57,215 nucleotides of DNA from positions 1 to 57,215 of the forward strand of contig JAEYVZ010000014.1 in NCBI GenBank assembly GCA_023431405.1. Direction: 5' to 3'. The DNA is from Actinomycetes bacterium. GTDB lineage: Bacteria > Actinomycetota > Actinomycetes > Actinomycetales > Microbacteriaceae. Under the pieces are notes generated by a model. It was given only the letters and a program-made list of their open reading frames with translations. It ran no database searches and was not told the DNA's origin. Shown piece after piece: positions 6,698-15,308 of this stretch; within the stretch, counting starts at the first letter, position 1; every line of letters starts with the position of its first letter. The translations under genes were made by a program, and so were the position numbers.

Positions 6698-9478
6698 TCA
6701 TCCGATTGCGGATGCCGCGTCGCTCGAGTGCCGACGCCGGCGCCGGATCGCCAGCACCGTGAGGAGTCCTCCCGCGGTGATCAGGGCTGCCGCCCCGATC
6801 GTCGGCGTCGACAGGTCGCGATCGGCGCCGGTCTCGGGAAGTGCGTGAGCGGAGGAGACGGCGGGGCGCACCACCGTCACCGTCTCCCCCTCCTCCCCGC
6901 ACCGTCCGCGGGAGAGGACGCGCCCTTCGGCATCACGGGTGGTCTCGACCAAGCCGAGCCGGGTGCCTTCGGGCAGCTCCGGCACCGTGAAGGTCTGCCC
7001 ACGCTCACGGAAGTCGACCAGGACACCGCCCCGGAACATGCCGCCGACGAGCGGAACGGGCTCGCTGGACCACACCCGCGATTCGGCCGTGCACACCGGC
7101 GCATCGTCCGCCCATCGGTAGAGGTCGACCGACACCGCACCCCCGTCGGGAAGCGCGCCGGTCAGCAGCACGGTGTCCCAGAGCTCACCGCCGGGGCGCA
7201 CCCGAGCACTCGACTCCCCCGCCTGGGCCTGCGTCGTGACGCGGAGACCGTAGGTGGTCTCCTCGGGAGCCCCACAGACCCCCTCGACGATCGTCTCGGG
7301 CCGACCGTCCGATCCGGGCGCCGAGCCTCGCTCTACCCACAGCGTGAGGGAATGCGCATCGGTGGGAACGGAGGGCGAGGTGTAGGTTCCCGGCTCGGTG
7401 ATGATCTGCGGGTTCGCATGGTTGTCCCACACGAGATTCTCCGGCGTGCAGAACCCGGAGAAATCGCCCTGCTCTCCCGCCCACGCCGGACTGCCGTCCG
7501 CCCCGAACGGCACGGAGTAAGCGGCGAACGACAGCGCCATCCCACCCTCGGGCACGACGCCCGACACGATCGCGGTGTCGGTCATGGAGCGCCCCGGCCG
7601 AACCGACGGCTGGGCACGCGTGCGGATCGACGGCACTGCGATCGTCTGCGTCTGGGTGGGTTCGCCGACCAGCTCCGATGACCCCCTCACGAATCCTCGG
7701 TGGTCTGCGGGCTGCTCCTCCTCGACCACCGACCAGCGCCACGTCATGTGCCCCGTCGCGCCCGGCGGCACGGCGAGCGCACCGAACCCGTCGGCATCCT
7801 TCGCGTGGTATCTGCCGGGCTCGGTCACCGTCAGCGACACCGTGCCGACGACGCTCGCCCCCTCGGGGAGACTGTGCACGGGCTCGGCGGGCAGCGACGA
7901 GGCGGGCAGATGGATGTACTCGCCGGTGAGCACGACGGGCACGTTCTTCGCTCCGTCGCGCGTACGCAGCCACGGACCGTCGGATTCGACGATCACGACG
8001 TCGTCACCGCGGCCGCGAAGGGCGACGTCGGCCTCCTGCACCTGAGACGACAGTCGCAGACGCATAGGCGCCACCGTGGTCTCCTCCGGCATGCCGAAAG
8101 CGTGCTGCCAGGCGTAGTCGGCGGGAAGGAACCGGCGAGTGGCTTCGGGCGTCGACGCGGGGTCGTACGCGGCCACGAAGGTGTAGTAGCCACCCTCCTC
8201 GACGCCGGGGATCGTCGCGGTCACGGGATGCTCCGGCCCGACGGCCACGATCCGGGCGGCGCCCGCCACCGGTGAACCCTCGGGCACCGCGGTGACCTCG
8301 GCGGGCGGCTCGGCGTACGGTCCGTACGCCGTCACGATGAAGCCGACCTCGCGATGGCGCCCGCCCTCGGTCGGCCAGGGGTTCTTCACCCCGTCGACCG
8401 CGGCGACCGAGAAGGTCAGGGTGTCGCGCAGCGCGCCCCCTTCGGCGAACGCGGCGGCACGGCTCGTGAGCACCGGCGCGAAGGTGGCGATGCGCGGCTT
8501 CGTATCGGCGCCGACCACCGTGAACACGGTCGGACGCACGATGCGCCCCTTCGCCACCATGTTCTGCGTCGGGTTGGTCCACAGTTCCACCTCGGCGCGA
8601 TACCCCGCCGTGCCTCCCGTGCGGAACTCGCCCGTGCCGCTGACGGTGTACGGAGCGCCATCGGAGGTGGGGACCGCGCGCACCGCGTACGACACGCCCT
8701 CCTTCACGTTCGCGCGTCTTTTCTCGCCGGTGTCGGCGAAGACGCCGTTGGTGAGCGTGACCGAGCCGACGGCGCCGGGGGTGCCCGTCATCGTGACCGT
8801 GCCGCGGGACGGATCGCCGGCCAGGGTGGTGAAGACGAGACGTCCGGTGCCCTTCTGCGGGCTCGCCGTCGCCGCACGTGTGCTCTCGACGACCTCGAGC
8901 AGCTGGAGCGCCCGATCACGGACCGCCCGCCAGCCGCCCCCCGCCGTCGGATAGGTCGTCGACAGCACCCATTGGATGTAGCGCGCCAGGTCGCCTTCGG
9001 GCCAGCTGCCGGCGCGCGGATAGCCGTGCGTGCGGTACATCGCCCGGGGATCGAAGACGTGCTTGATGACGAAGTTGAGTGCCGCGGCGTCGCGATCGTT
9101 CGTGTCGTCGATCTCGTGCAGTGCCCGGTTCACCCCCGCGAGAGGGTCGCCCTCCACCCCCTTCCACGTGGAGCGGTAACCCGTGCGGGAGTCGCCGCCG
9201 GCGGGGAAGCGCGTGCCGGGATCGGTGCAGAACACGTACGCGCCGCCGGTGGTGCGCATGCTCCCCTGCCAGCCGATCACCTCGCCCGACACGTCGCCGA
9301 CGCCGTACGCGTGTGACGCCGCGCCCGCCGACGGGATCGTGATGAGGCCGGCCGCGGCGGTCGCGGCGACGCTGAGCACAGCCACCGCCGCACGCCATCG
9401 ACCCGCTCGGCGTGGTCGGAGCGATCGGGCGACGCGATCTCGCGACCGCGCGCGCACCCTTCTTCTGGTCGTCTCCAT
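6698..9478 (-). CDS. LPXTG-anchored cell-surface protein, probable thioester-domain adhesin-like
   Basis: The chosen start is ATG 9478 (926 residues); the frame stays open upstream to 9595 but lacks a start with a ribosome-binding site there. The N-terminus is Arg-rich followed by a hydrophobic signal segment ending near PSAGAASH. Residues 62-175 resemble actinobacterial thioester (TQXA/TED) domains: Cys84 in YVFCTDPG and Gln169 in RYIQWVL are candidates for the internal thioester, though the usual TQ pair is absent. Several beta-rich repeats follow. The C-terminus is a textbook sortase signal: LPETG at about residue 880, a hydrophobic span, then RRRRR. It is expected to be covalently wall-anchored and may bind host or surface ligands. 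No sortase gene is nearby. Confidence 0.85.
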   Translation of the reverse strand: METTRRRVRARSRDRVARSLRPRRAGRWRAAVAVLSVAATAAAGLITIPSAGAASHAYGVGDVSGEVIGWQGSMRTTGGAYVFCTDPGTRFPAGGDSRTGYRSTWKGVEGDPLAGVNRALHEIDDTNDRDAAALNFVIKHVFDPRAMYRTHGYPRAGSWPEGDLARYIQWVLSTTYPTAGGGWRAVRDRALQLLEVVESTRAATASPQKGTGRLVFTTLAGDPSRGTVTMTGTPGAVGSVTLTNGVFADTGEKRRANVKEGVSYAVRAVPTSDGAPYTVSGTGEFRTGGTAGYRAEVELWTNPTQNMVAKGRIVRPTVFTVVGADTKPRIATFAPVLTSRAAAFAEGGALRDTLTFSVAAVDGVKNPWPTEGGRHREVGFIVTAYGPYAEPPAEVTAVPEGSPVAGAARIVAVGPEHPVTATIPGVEEGGYYTFVAAYDPASTPEATRRFLPADYAWQHAFGMPEETTVAPMRLRLSSQVQEADVALRGRGDDVVIVESDGPWLRTRDGAKNVPVVLTGEYIHLPASSLPAEPVHSLPEGASVVGTVSLTVTEPGRYHAKDADGFGALAVPPGATGHMTWRWSVVEEEQPADHRGFVRGSSELVGEPTQTQTIAVPSIRTRAQPSVRPGRSMTDTAIVSGVVPEGGMALSFAAYSVPFGADGSPAWAGEQGDFSGFCTPENLVWDNHANPQIITEPGTYTSPSVPTDAHSLTLWVERGSAPGSDGRPETIVEGVCGAPEETTYGLRVTTQAQAGESSARVRPGGELWDTVLLTGALPDGGAVSVDLYRWADDAPVCTAESRVWSSEPVPLVGGMFRGGVLVDFRERGQTFTVPELPEGTRLGLVETTRDAEGRVLSRGRCGEEGETVTVVRPAVSSAHALPETGADRDLSTPTIGAAALITAGGLLTVLAIRRRRRHSSDAASAIG

Positions 9479-9653
9479 GATTCGCGCATGCTCCTTCCTG
9501 TGCCGGCGCACGGCACGCGGCACACAGAGCGACAGCCTGCGCCGGGCGGAGGCGCAGCGACGGCGCGATGGGGTCGGTTGTGGACGGAGACGCACCGCGT
9601 GCGGCTGGTGAGGAGGCGCCGCGGGTATCGTCGGCCGCCGAAGGCGGGGGATG

Positions 9654-10538
9654 TCAGCGGAGATACGCGTCGACGAGCAGCGATCCGCGCACCTCGCGCA
9701 TCACGTCGATGAGCCGATCGAGCGTCCGGCCGTTCCAAGCGATCACCTGCAGGTCGTGGGGTCCGAGCGGTTCGAGCCGGCCCGTGCGCACTCTCACCAC
9801 CTCCCATCCCGCACCTCGGAGGGCGCGGTCTTTCCGACGATCCGCCTCCTCGCGTCGCCCGACGTGCTCCAGCCCGTGGCGCCCGATGGAGTCGTACTCG
9901 ACGGCGATGCGAAGCTCGTCGAGGACGATGTCGGGCCACACCTCGAGGTGTTCGAAGAAGGGCCTTGCCACCCGCACGGCGTTGAGCCCGGGGGTGAGCG
10001 AGAGCCGTGCGAACAGGTCGGCGCGCAGCCGGCCCTCGACAGCCGAGGCCGGCGCGGGCGCACATGTCGACACGAAAGGCTCACCCACCGGAACGGCCGG
10101 CGTCTTCTCACACAGTCGGACAGGAGGCTTCGGCCGGCGCCCCCGCAGCACGGCGGCCTCAAGGGGGCGCTCGAGAGGCGAGGACGGCGGCGGAGTCACC
10201 GCTTCCTTCATGGGCAGGGGGAGGATGCGGCGCGGCGCCGCCCGCTCAGAGCACTCGGGGCACCACGCGCTGCGCCGCCGCTCGCGGCCCGGCCGCGAAC
10301 GCTGCTCCTCGGGCGTCGCGACGAACCGGTGGCCGGTCTCGCACTCCCAGAGCAGCAGCACATCGGCAGCCGGCGGGATCTGGGTGAGGGTGATGCCGGC
10401 GTTGAGCTCCGGGTGGTACTGCCGGATGAGCGCCGGGTAGGCGGCCCACGCCTCCCGGTAGGTGCCGACCGGGTACGGCTCGACTGTCCCCTTCGACCAT
10501 TGGCGACGCGCCCACCACGCCTCGACTCGCTCCGCCAT
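9654..10538 (-). CDS. Zinc-ribbon protein with a DUF559/Vsr-like nuclease domain
   Basis: The 294-residue protein starts at ATG 10538. Residues about 1-100 contain WECETGHRFVATPEEQ and, later, WCPECSERA, a Cys-x-Cys...Cys-x-x-Cys arrangement like the probable zinc-ribbon DUF4379 family. After a proline-rich linker, residues about 190-290 contain VWPDIVLDELRIAVEYDS and RKDRALRGAGWEVVRVR, the D...E pattern and terminal strand of DUF559/very-short-patch-repair-like PD-(D/E)xK endonuclease folds. Such proteins are widespread in Microbacteriaceae; their target is unknown. No partner methylase is nearby. It lies 72 bp downstream of the HxlR gene on the same strand. Confidence 0.6.
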   Translation of the reverse strand: MAERVEAWWARRQWSKGTVEPYPVGTYREAWAAYPALIRQYHPELNAGITLTQIPPAADVLLLWECETGHRFVATPEEQRSRPGRERRRSAWCPECSERAAPRRILPLPMKEAVTPPPSSPLERPLEAAVLRGRRPKPPVRLCEKTPAVPVGEPFVSTCAPAPASAVEGRLRADLFARLSLTPGLNAVRVARPFFEHLEVWPDIVLDELRIAVEYDSIGRHGLEHVGRREEADRRKDRALRGAGWEVVRVRTGRLEPLGPHDLQVIAWNGRTLDRLIDVMREVRGSLLVDAYLR

Positions 10539-10610
10539 GGGCCGATCGTAAACACGACCCCCGACACCCCGCCGCGCCGTCCTGCGTTGCGCCCGCAGGA
10601 GGGACGCGCC

Positions 10611-11021
10611 TCAGGCGCGGTCGTGAACCTCGCGATTGCGGGTGATCTCGTCGCGATGGGCGAGCACCCATCGGTGGAGACCCGCGAGGGGCCCGATCAG
10701 TGTGTGTCCGAGCGGGGTGAGGTCGTACTCGACGCGCGGCGGGCTCTCCGGGAAGACGGTGCGGAGCACGATGCCGTCGCGTTCCAGGGTGCGAAGAGTG
10801 CGCGTCAGCATCCGGTGCGAGATCGCAGGCAGGAGCTGCATGATGCGGGTGAATCGCAGCGGGCCGTCTTCGAGATGCCCGATGACGAGGACGGTCCACT
10901 TGTCGCCGATCGTCGTCAGCATGTCTCGCAGGAGTCCGTCCGGATCCGCATCGCGGCACTTCGCCGGGATGTCGAGCGTCGGGAGGGGCTCGGGGGCGGT
11001 GGATGCGGTGAGGTGCGCCAT
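10611..11021 (-). CDS. HxlR-type (DUF24) winged-helix regulator
   Basis: Starting at ATG 11021, the 136-residue protein contains MLTTIGDKWTVLVIGHLEDG, FTRIMQLLPAISHRMLTRTL and VEYDLTPLGHTL, the diagnostic run of HxlR-family regulators. Several relatives sense quinones, aldehydes or oxidants through a conserved N-terminal Cys; here a single Cys is present in AKCRDADPDG, just before the HTH, at the expected place. It diverges from a flavodoxin-like NAD(P)H oxidoreductase, the usual arrangement in which HxlR represses the reductase gene until electrophile stress occurs. Confidence 0.88.
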   Translation of the reverse strand: MAHLTASTAPEPLPTLDIPAKCRDADPDGLLRDMLTTIGDKWTVLVIGHLEDGPLRFTRIMQLLPAISHRMLTRTLRTLERDGIVLRTVFPESPPRVEYDLTPLGHTLIGPLAGLHRWVLAHRDEITRNREVHDRA

Positions 11022-11050
11022 CTCGCGATACGTCCTTCGGTGTTCGTAGG

Positions 11051-11118
11051 GCACTTCATAGTGCGTATGCCGCAACGGGAATGAACGGTGTCCGAGGCCG
11101 TTACGCACCGTCAGTAAC
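11051..11118. promoter_or_regulatory. Two inverted repeats in the hxlR/oxidoreductase divergent promoter
   Basis: GCACT-TCAT-AGTGC at 11051-11064 is a perfect 14-bp palindrome upstream of the HxlR gene. GTTAC-N9-GTAAC at 11100-11118 is a second inverted repeat nearer the oxidoreductase. The 146-bp gap must hold both promoters, and HxlR proteins bind short interrupted palindromes of this size. Both sites are seen; their roles are inferred. Confidence 0.45.
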
Positions 11119-11167
11119 CGAACTGCCGGGGCGTTGATTCCGCGTCGCGGCATCGAAAGGAGTCCCC

Positions 11168-11821
11168 ATGTCGCTGTTCCGTGTCGATGCGAGCCTGTTC
11201 CCCGCCTTCTCTGCGAGTCGCGCCCTCGGCGATCTCGTCGAAGCGGAGTGGACCGCCGTCCACCCCGATGCCGGTGTCATCCGTCGCGATCTGACGGCCG
11301 AGCCCGTGGGCTTCGCGTCGTGGGCCGCCGCGGTCGGTGCCGGATCGGTGCCCGAGCCGGACCGCAGTGCCACCCAACGCGAGGCCGTTGCACTCGCCCG
11401 CACCCTCGCCGACGAGCTCGTGGACGCCGAGGCGCTCCTGTTCACCTTCCCGCTCTACAACTACGGGGTGCCACAGCACGTCAAGGCCTGGTTCGACCTG
11501 GCCTACACCGACGAGCGGATCAATCCGTACGGCACGGCCCTGCGCGGCAAGCCCGCGGTGCTCGTCACCTCGCTCGGCGGCAACTATGACGAAGGGGCCC
11601 CCAAGCAGGGATGGGACCATGCGACTCCGTGGATGCGCCGTGTGCTCGAAGACGTGTGGGGCCTCGATCTCGAGGTCGTGCGCCGCAGCTTCACGCTCGT
11701 CGGCGTCGATCCGGCGCTCGACCGGTTCGCCGACACCGCCGCCCGCCACAAGACGCAGACGGAAGACCACGCGCGCCGCGCCGGTCGGGCGCTGGCGGGG
11801 AAACTCCTGCGAGCCGCGTGA
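11168..11821 (+). CDS. FMN-dependent NAD(P)H oxidoreductase (azoreductase/quinone reductase, flavodoxin-like)
   Basis: The 217-residue protein follows AAGGAG with a standard gap. FPLYNYGVPQHVKAWFDLAY is the hallmark phosphate/FMN loop and helix of the Flavodoxin_2 family (AzoR, NQO1, MdaB). LVTSLGGNYDEGAP supplies the second flavin contact. These homodimeric flavoenzymes reduce quinones, azo dyes or nitro compounds by two electrons and protect against electrophiles. The divergent HxlR gene and the palindromes between them suggest induction by quinone or aldehyde stress. Confidence 0.85.
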   Translation: MSLFRVDASLFPAFSASRALGDLVEAEWTAVHPDAGVIRRDLTAEPVGFASWAAAVGAGSVPEPDRSATQREAVALARTLADELVDAEALLFTFPLYNYGVPQHVKAWFDLAYTDERINPYGTALRGKPAVLVTSLGGNYDEGAPKQGWDHATPWMRRVLEDVWGLDLEVVRRSFTLVGVDPALDRFADTAARHKTQTEDHARRAGRALAGKLLRAA

Positions 11822-11836
11822 TCCACGCGCCGCGCA

Positions 11837-12715
11837 TCACCCGTCCGAGGGCGCCACGCTCGGGTGCAGGTGGCGGGTCGACAGCGCCACCGCCGCCTGC
11901 GACGAGCCGTCGCGCAGGCACTCGTCGATGGCGAGGCCGCGCAGCCGGGCTGCGAGGAACCCGGCCATGAAGGCGTCGCCGGCGCCGTTCGTGTCGACGA
12001 CCCGCTCGACGGACGGCGCCGGCGCCCGCGCCGTGAGGCCCGTGGCATCCACGGCCAGCGCGCCGTCCGCACCGAGCGTGCACACCGCGAGGCGCGGCCC
12101 TTTCGCCACGCACGCGCGGGCGAGCGCCTCGGGATCGTCGACGGCATCGGCGTTCATGAACACGATGTCGGCGCTGCGCACGAACGGCTCGTGGAACGAT
12201 GAATCGCCGTCGTAGTCGTGGAGGTCGACCCAGACGGTGGGACGGTCGTCGCCGGCAGCCGCCGCCACCGACTCGATGATCGCCGCGCCGGCCTCACTGA
12301 GGTCGACGATGGCGTGGCGCGCCTGTCTCAGGTCGGCGCTCACCGCGGCGAGCGCCTCGCCGGTCGGCGCGGAGGGGACGGCGACGTAGAGCGACACCCG
12401 CGCGCCATCCTCGGTCATGAGGTTGACGTGCCGCTCGGTATGTGACGAGGCGTGCGTGACGAGATCGACGCCGGCGCCCCGCAGGCCCTCGGCGACGCGA
12501 CGACCCGGCTGGTCGGGGCCGAGGAAGGCGTGCAGGCGGCACGGGATGCCGAGTGCCGCGAGATGCAGAGCCTTCCCGGCCGAGGTCCCGCCCATGGTGC
12601 TCCACGCGGCACGCGCGAACTGCATGTGCGGAACGGGGTCGGGGAGGTGATCGAGCACGATGATGTCGTTCCAGGTGGCCGGGCCGACCACGGCCACGGT
12701 CGCTCGCGCCGTCAC
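11837..12715 (-). CDS. PfkB family carbohydrate kinase
   Basis: The 292-residue protein starts at GTG 12715. It shows the PfkB N-terminal GGTSAGKALHLAALG motif and the C-terminal DTNGAGDAFMAGFL signature containing the anion hole and catalytic Asp. Family members phosphorylate ribose, fructose, ketogluconate, nucleosides or related sugars; the substrate cannot be assigned. It begins six bases after the acyl-CoA thioesterase stop and is probably cotranscribed with it. It is convergent with the azoreductase-like gene. Confidence 0.85.
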   Translation of the reverse strand: MTARATVAVVGPATWNDIIVLDHLPDPVPHMQFARAAWSTMGGTSAGKALHLAALGIPCRLHAFLGPDQPGRRVAEGLRGAGVDLVTHASSHTERHVNLMTEDGARVSLYVAVPSAPTGEALAAVSADLRQARHAIVDLSEAGAAIIESVAAAAGDDRPTVWVDLHDYDGDSSFHEPFVRSADIVFMNADAVDDPEALARACVAKGPRLAVCTLGADGALAVDATGLTARAPAPSVERVVDTNGAGDAFMAGFLAARLRGLAIDECLRDGSSQAAVALSTRHLHPSVAPSDG

Positions 12716-12721
12716 GGGCCG

Positions 12722-13153
12722 TCAGCCCTGGCTGATGTGGCTCTGGGGCAGCCGGTCGCGCTCGTACGTGATGGTCGAGTAGCCGTGCGGCAGCGGGTTG
12801 CCCTGCTCGTCGAGGCCGACGAACACGATCCGCTCGATGGCGAGGATGCGCTGTCGCGTGATCATGTTGCGCACCTCCGCACGCATCGTGATCGAGGTGC
12901 GCCCGAACGATGTGGCGACCATCCCGAGCTCGATCAGGTCGCCCTGCTTGGCCGACGAGACGAACTCGATCTCGGAGATGAGCTTGGTCACCGCACGCGG
13001 GTTGCCGATCTGGATGATGGCGTAGATCGCCGCCTCCTCGTCGATCCAGCGCAGGAGGCTCCCTCCGAACAGGGTTCCGTGCGCGTTGAGGTCCTCCGGC
13101 TTGACCCAGCGACGCGACCGGAAGTTCACGTCCGCGTTGATCTCGTTCCCCAC
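12722..13153 (-). CDS. Acyl-CoA thioesterase, YciA/BFIT hotdog type
   Basis: GTG 13153 with AGGAG upstream gives a 143-residue protein. NAHGTLFGGSLLRWIDEEAA is the hotdog catalytic segment (Asn/His, Gly-Gly, Asp) of the YciA/BFIT acyl-CoA hydrolase group, followed by FVSSAKQGDLIELGM. These cytosolic enzymes hydrolyse acyl-CoA to free acid and CoA. It lies 82 bp beyond paaZ on the same strand and may act as a CoA-recovery valve for the phenylacetate pathway, but it is not the PaaI subfamily by motif. The coding start was placed where homology-like sequence begins rather than at the longest frame. Confidence 0.85.
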   Translation of the reverse strand: MGNEINADVNFRSRRWVKPEDLNAHGTLFGGSLLRWIDEEAAIYAIIQIGNPRAVTKLISEIEFVSSAKQGDLIELGMVATSFGRTSITMRAEVRNMITRQRILAIERIVFVGLDEQGNPLPHGYSTITYERDRLPQSHISQG

Positions 13154-13235
13154 GGCGCTCCTCGCTTTCCGCACCGACGACCGGCACCCCTCCAGTCTGC
13201 CTCCGCCGGGCGTGTGGTGCGGTCGCCCCGGCGGC

Positions 13236-15308
13236 TCACTCCTTGGCGACGAGAGTGAGCACGTCGTACTGGGCGACGACCTCGTCGTTCTGGTTGCGGA
13301 TCTCCGCATCCCAGCGCACCTCGCCGTACTCGTCGGTCTCGCGCGGCGTGATCTGCTTCGCGGTGAGGCGCACGCGGATGTCGTCTCCCGGTGAGACCGG
13401 CGTCAGGAACCGCAGATTCTCGAGCCCGTAGTTGGCGAGCACCGGGCCCGGATCCGGATCGACGAAAAGACCCGCCGCCCACGACACCAGCAGGTAGCCG
13501 TGCGCGACACGGCCGGGGAAGAACGGGTTCGCGGCGGCGGCTTCCTCGTCCATGTGGGCGTAGAACGTGTCGCCGGTGAAGTGCGCGAACGTCTCGATGT
13601 CGTCGAGCGTGACGGTGCGCGCGGGCGAGACGATCTGGTCGCCGATGCGCAGACGGGTGAGCGGCTTGCGGAACGGGTGGGTCCCGTCTCCGTTCGACGA
13701 GGCGCCGGCGTGCCACACCCCGGTGAGCGCCGTCAGCATCTCCGGCGACCCCTGCACAGCGGTGAGCTGCATGTGGTGGAGCACCGCGCGGATGCCGCCG
13801 AGCTCCTCGCCGCCTCCCGCGCGACCCGGCCCCCCGTGCAGCAGGTGCGGAACCGGGGCTCCGTGGCCGGTGGAGGAGCGTGCGTCGTCTCGGTCGAGGA
13901 ACAGCACGCGCCCGTTGAACGCCGCGATCCGCGTGAGGAGCTCTGTCGCCACGGCGGGATCGTGGGTGGCGACGGAGGTCACGAGCGATCCGCCGCCCCG
14001 GGCGACGAGACCCGCCGCCTCTTCGACGGTGTCGTAGGGCAGCACGCTGGCGACGGGGCCGAACGCCTCGATCTCGTGCACCTCGCGCGGCGCGTCGCGC
14101 CCGAAGCCGAGGAGGATCGGGGCGACGAACGCGCCCTCCGTGGGAACGTGACGCACCCCGTCGGTGCCGACGACCTCCAGGGAGACGTCGCCGTCGAGCT
14201 GCGACCCGCCCAGCAGCGGCGTTCCCCCGGCCTCGCGCAGCGCCCGCACCTGGCGCAGCACCTCGTCACGCTGCTCGAGCGAGACGAGAGGGCCCATCGT
14301 CACGCCCTCGGCGCGAGGGTCTCCCAGCACCACGCGCTGGTCGATCATGGCGCCGAGCGCGTCGGCGACGGCCTGGTCGGTCCCGGACGGGACGATCGCG
14401 CGCCGGATCGCGGTGCACTTCTGGCCCGCTTTGCTCGTGAGCTCGATGAACAGCTGGCGCACGTAGGCGTCGAACTCCGGGGTGCCGGGCACGGCATCCG
14501 GTCCGAGGATCGATGCGTTGATGGAGTCGGTCTCGCTGGTGAAGCGCACCCCGCCCCTCTCGACGGAGTCGTGCCTGCGGAGGCGGTCGGCGGTCGAGGC
14601 ACTGCCGGTGAAGCCCACGATGTCTCCGAGGCGCAGCTCGTCGAAGAGGGTCGGCACCGATCCGCTCACCAGTTGCAGCGTTCCCGGCGGGAGGAGCCCG
14701 GAGTCGACGAGCACCCGCACCCAGGCTTCGGCGATGTAGGCGGTGGGGGTCGCGGGCTTCACCACGCTCGGCACTCCGGCAAGGAACGCGGGCGCGAACT
14801 TCTCCAGCGCGCCCCACACGGGGAAGTTGAAGGCGTTGATCTGCACGGCGACCCCGGGGAGCCGGGTGTACACGTGCCTGCCGAGGAACGACCCGTCTTT
14901 CGAGAGCGACTCGACCGGTCCGTCGAGATGCACCTGCGCGTTGGGGAGTTCGCGGCGTCCTTTCGAGGAGTAGGTGAACAGCACCCCGATGCCGCCGTCG
15001 ATGTCGCTCAGGGAGTCGCGCCGCGTGGAGCCCGCACGCATCGACAGGGCGTACAGCTCCTCTTTGCTTTCGGTGAGCGCGAGCGCGAGCTGCTTCAGCA
15101 CCAGGGCGCGCTGATGGAAGGTGAGCGCCCCGAGGCTGCGCTGCCCCACCGTGCGGGCGTGCTCGAGCACGGAACCCAGGTCGAGGCCCCGGGTGCTCAC
15201 CCGTGTGACGACCTCGCCGGTCGATGCGTCACGTACGACCGTGGCGTCCTCGTCGTCCGACGGCGACCACCACGCGTCATTCACGTAGCTCGGAAGGATG
15301 CCGGTCAT
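13236..15308 (-). CDS. paaZ: Oxepin-CoA hydrolase / 3-oxo-5,6-dehydrosuberyl-CoA semialdehyde dehydrogenase
   Basis: The 690-residue bifunctional enzyme (E. coli PaaZ is 681) has an aldehyde dehydrogenase domain at about 1-520 and a MaoC-type R-hydratase domain at about 540-690. Candidate dehydrogenase residues are Glu259 in FTSETDSINAS and Cys298 in SKAGQKCTAIRR. The hydratase signature is DTFYAHMDEEAA followed by FFPGRVAHGYLLVS. It opens the oxepin-CoA ring and oxidises the reactive semialdehyde formed. The ATG at 15308 immediately abuts the paaH stop (TGAATG). It is the last paa gene in this cluster. Confidence 0.95.
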   Translation of the reverse strand: MTGILPSYVNDAWWSPSDDEDATVVRDASTGEVVTRVSTRGLDLGSVLEHARTVGQRSLGALTFHQRALVLKQLALALTESKEELYALSMRAGSTRRDSLSDIDGGIGVLFTYSSKGRRELPNAQVHLDGPVESLSKDGSFLGRHVYTRLPGVAVQINAFNFPVWGALEKFAPAFLAGVPSVVKPATPTAYIAEAWVRVLVDSGLLPPGTLQLVSGSVPTLFDELRLGDIVGFTGSASTADRLRRHDSVERGGVRFTSETDSINASILGPDAVPGTPEFDAYVRQLFIELTSKAGQKCTAIRRAIVPSGTDQAVADALGAMIDQRVVLGDPRAEGVTMGPLVSLEQRDEVLRQVRALREAGGTPLLGGSQLDGDVSLEVVGTDGVRHVPTEGAFVAPILLGFGRDAPREVHEIEAFGPVASVLPYDTVEEAAGLVARGGGSLVTSVATHDPAVATELLTRIAAFNGRVLFLDRDDARSSTGHGAPVPHLLHGGPGRAGGGEELGGIRAVLHHMQLTAVQGSPEMLTALTGVWHAGASSNGDGTHPFRKPLTRLRIGDQIVSPARTVTLDDIETFAHFTGDTFYAHMDEEAAAANPFFPGRVAHGYLLVSWAAGLFVDPDPGPVLANYGLENLRFLTPVSPGDDIRVRLTAKQITPRETDEYGEVRWDAEIRNQNDEVVAQYDVLTLVAKE

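Noticed and set aside
11819..11841. GTGAT...ATCAC as a terminator between convergent genes
   Set aside because: Only five-base arms with weak inner pairing; too short to call.
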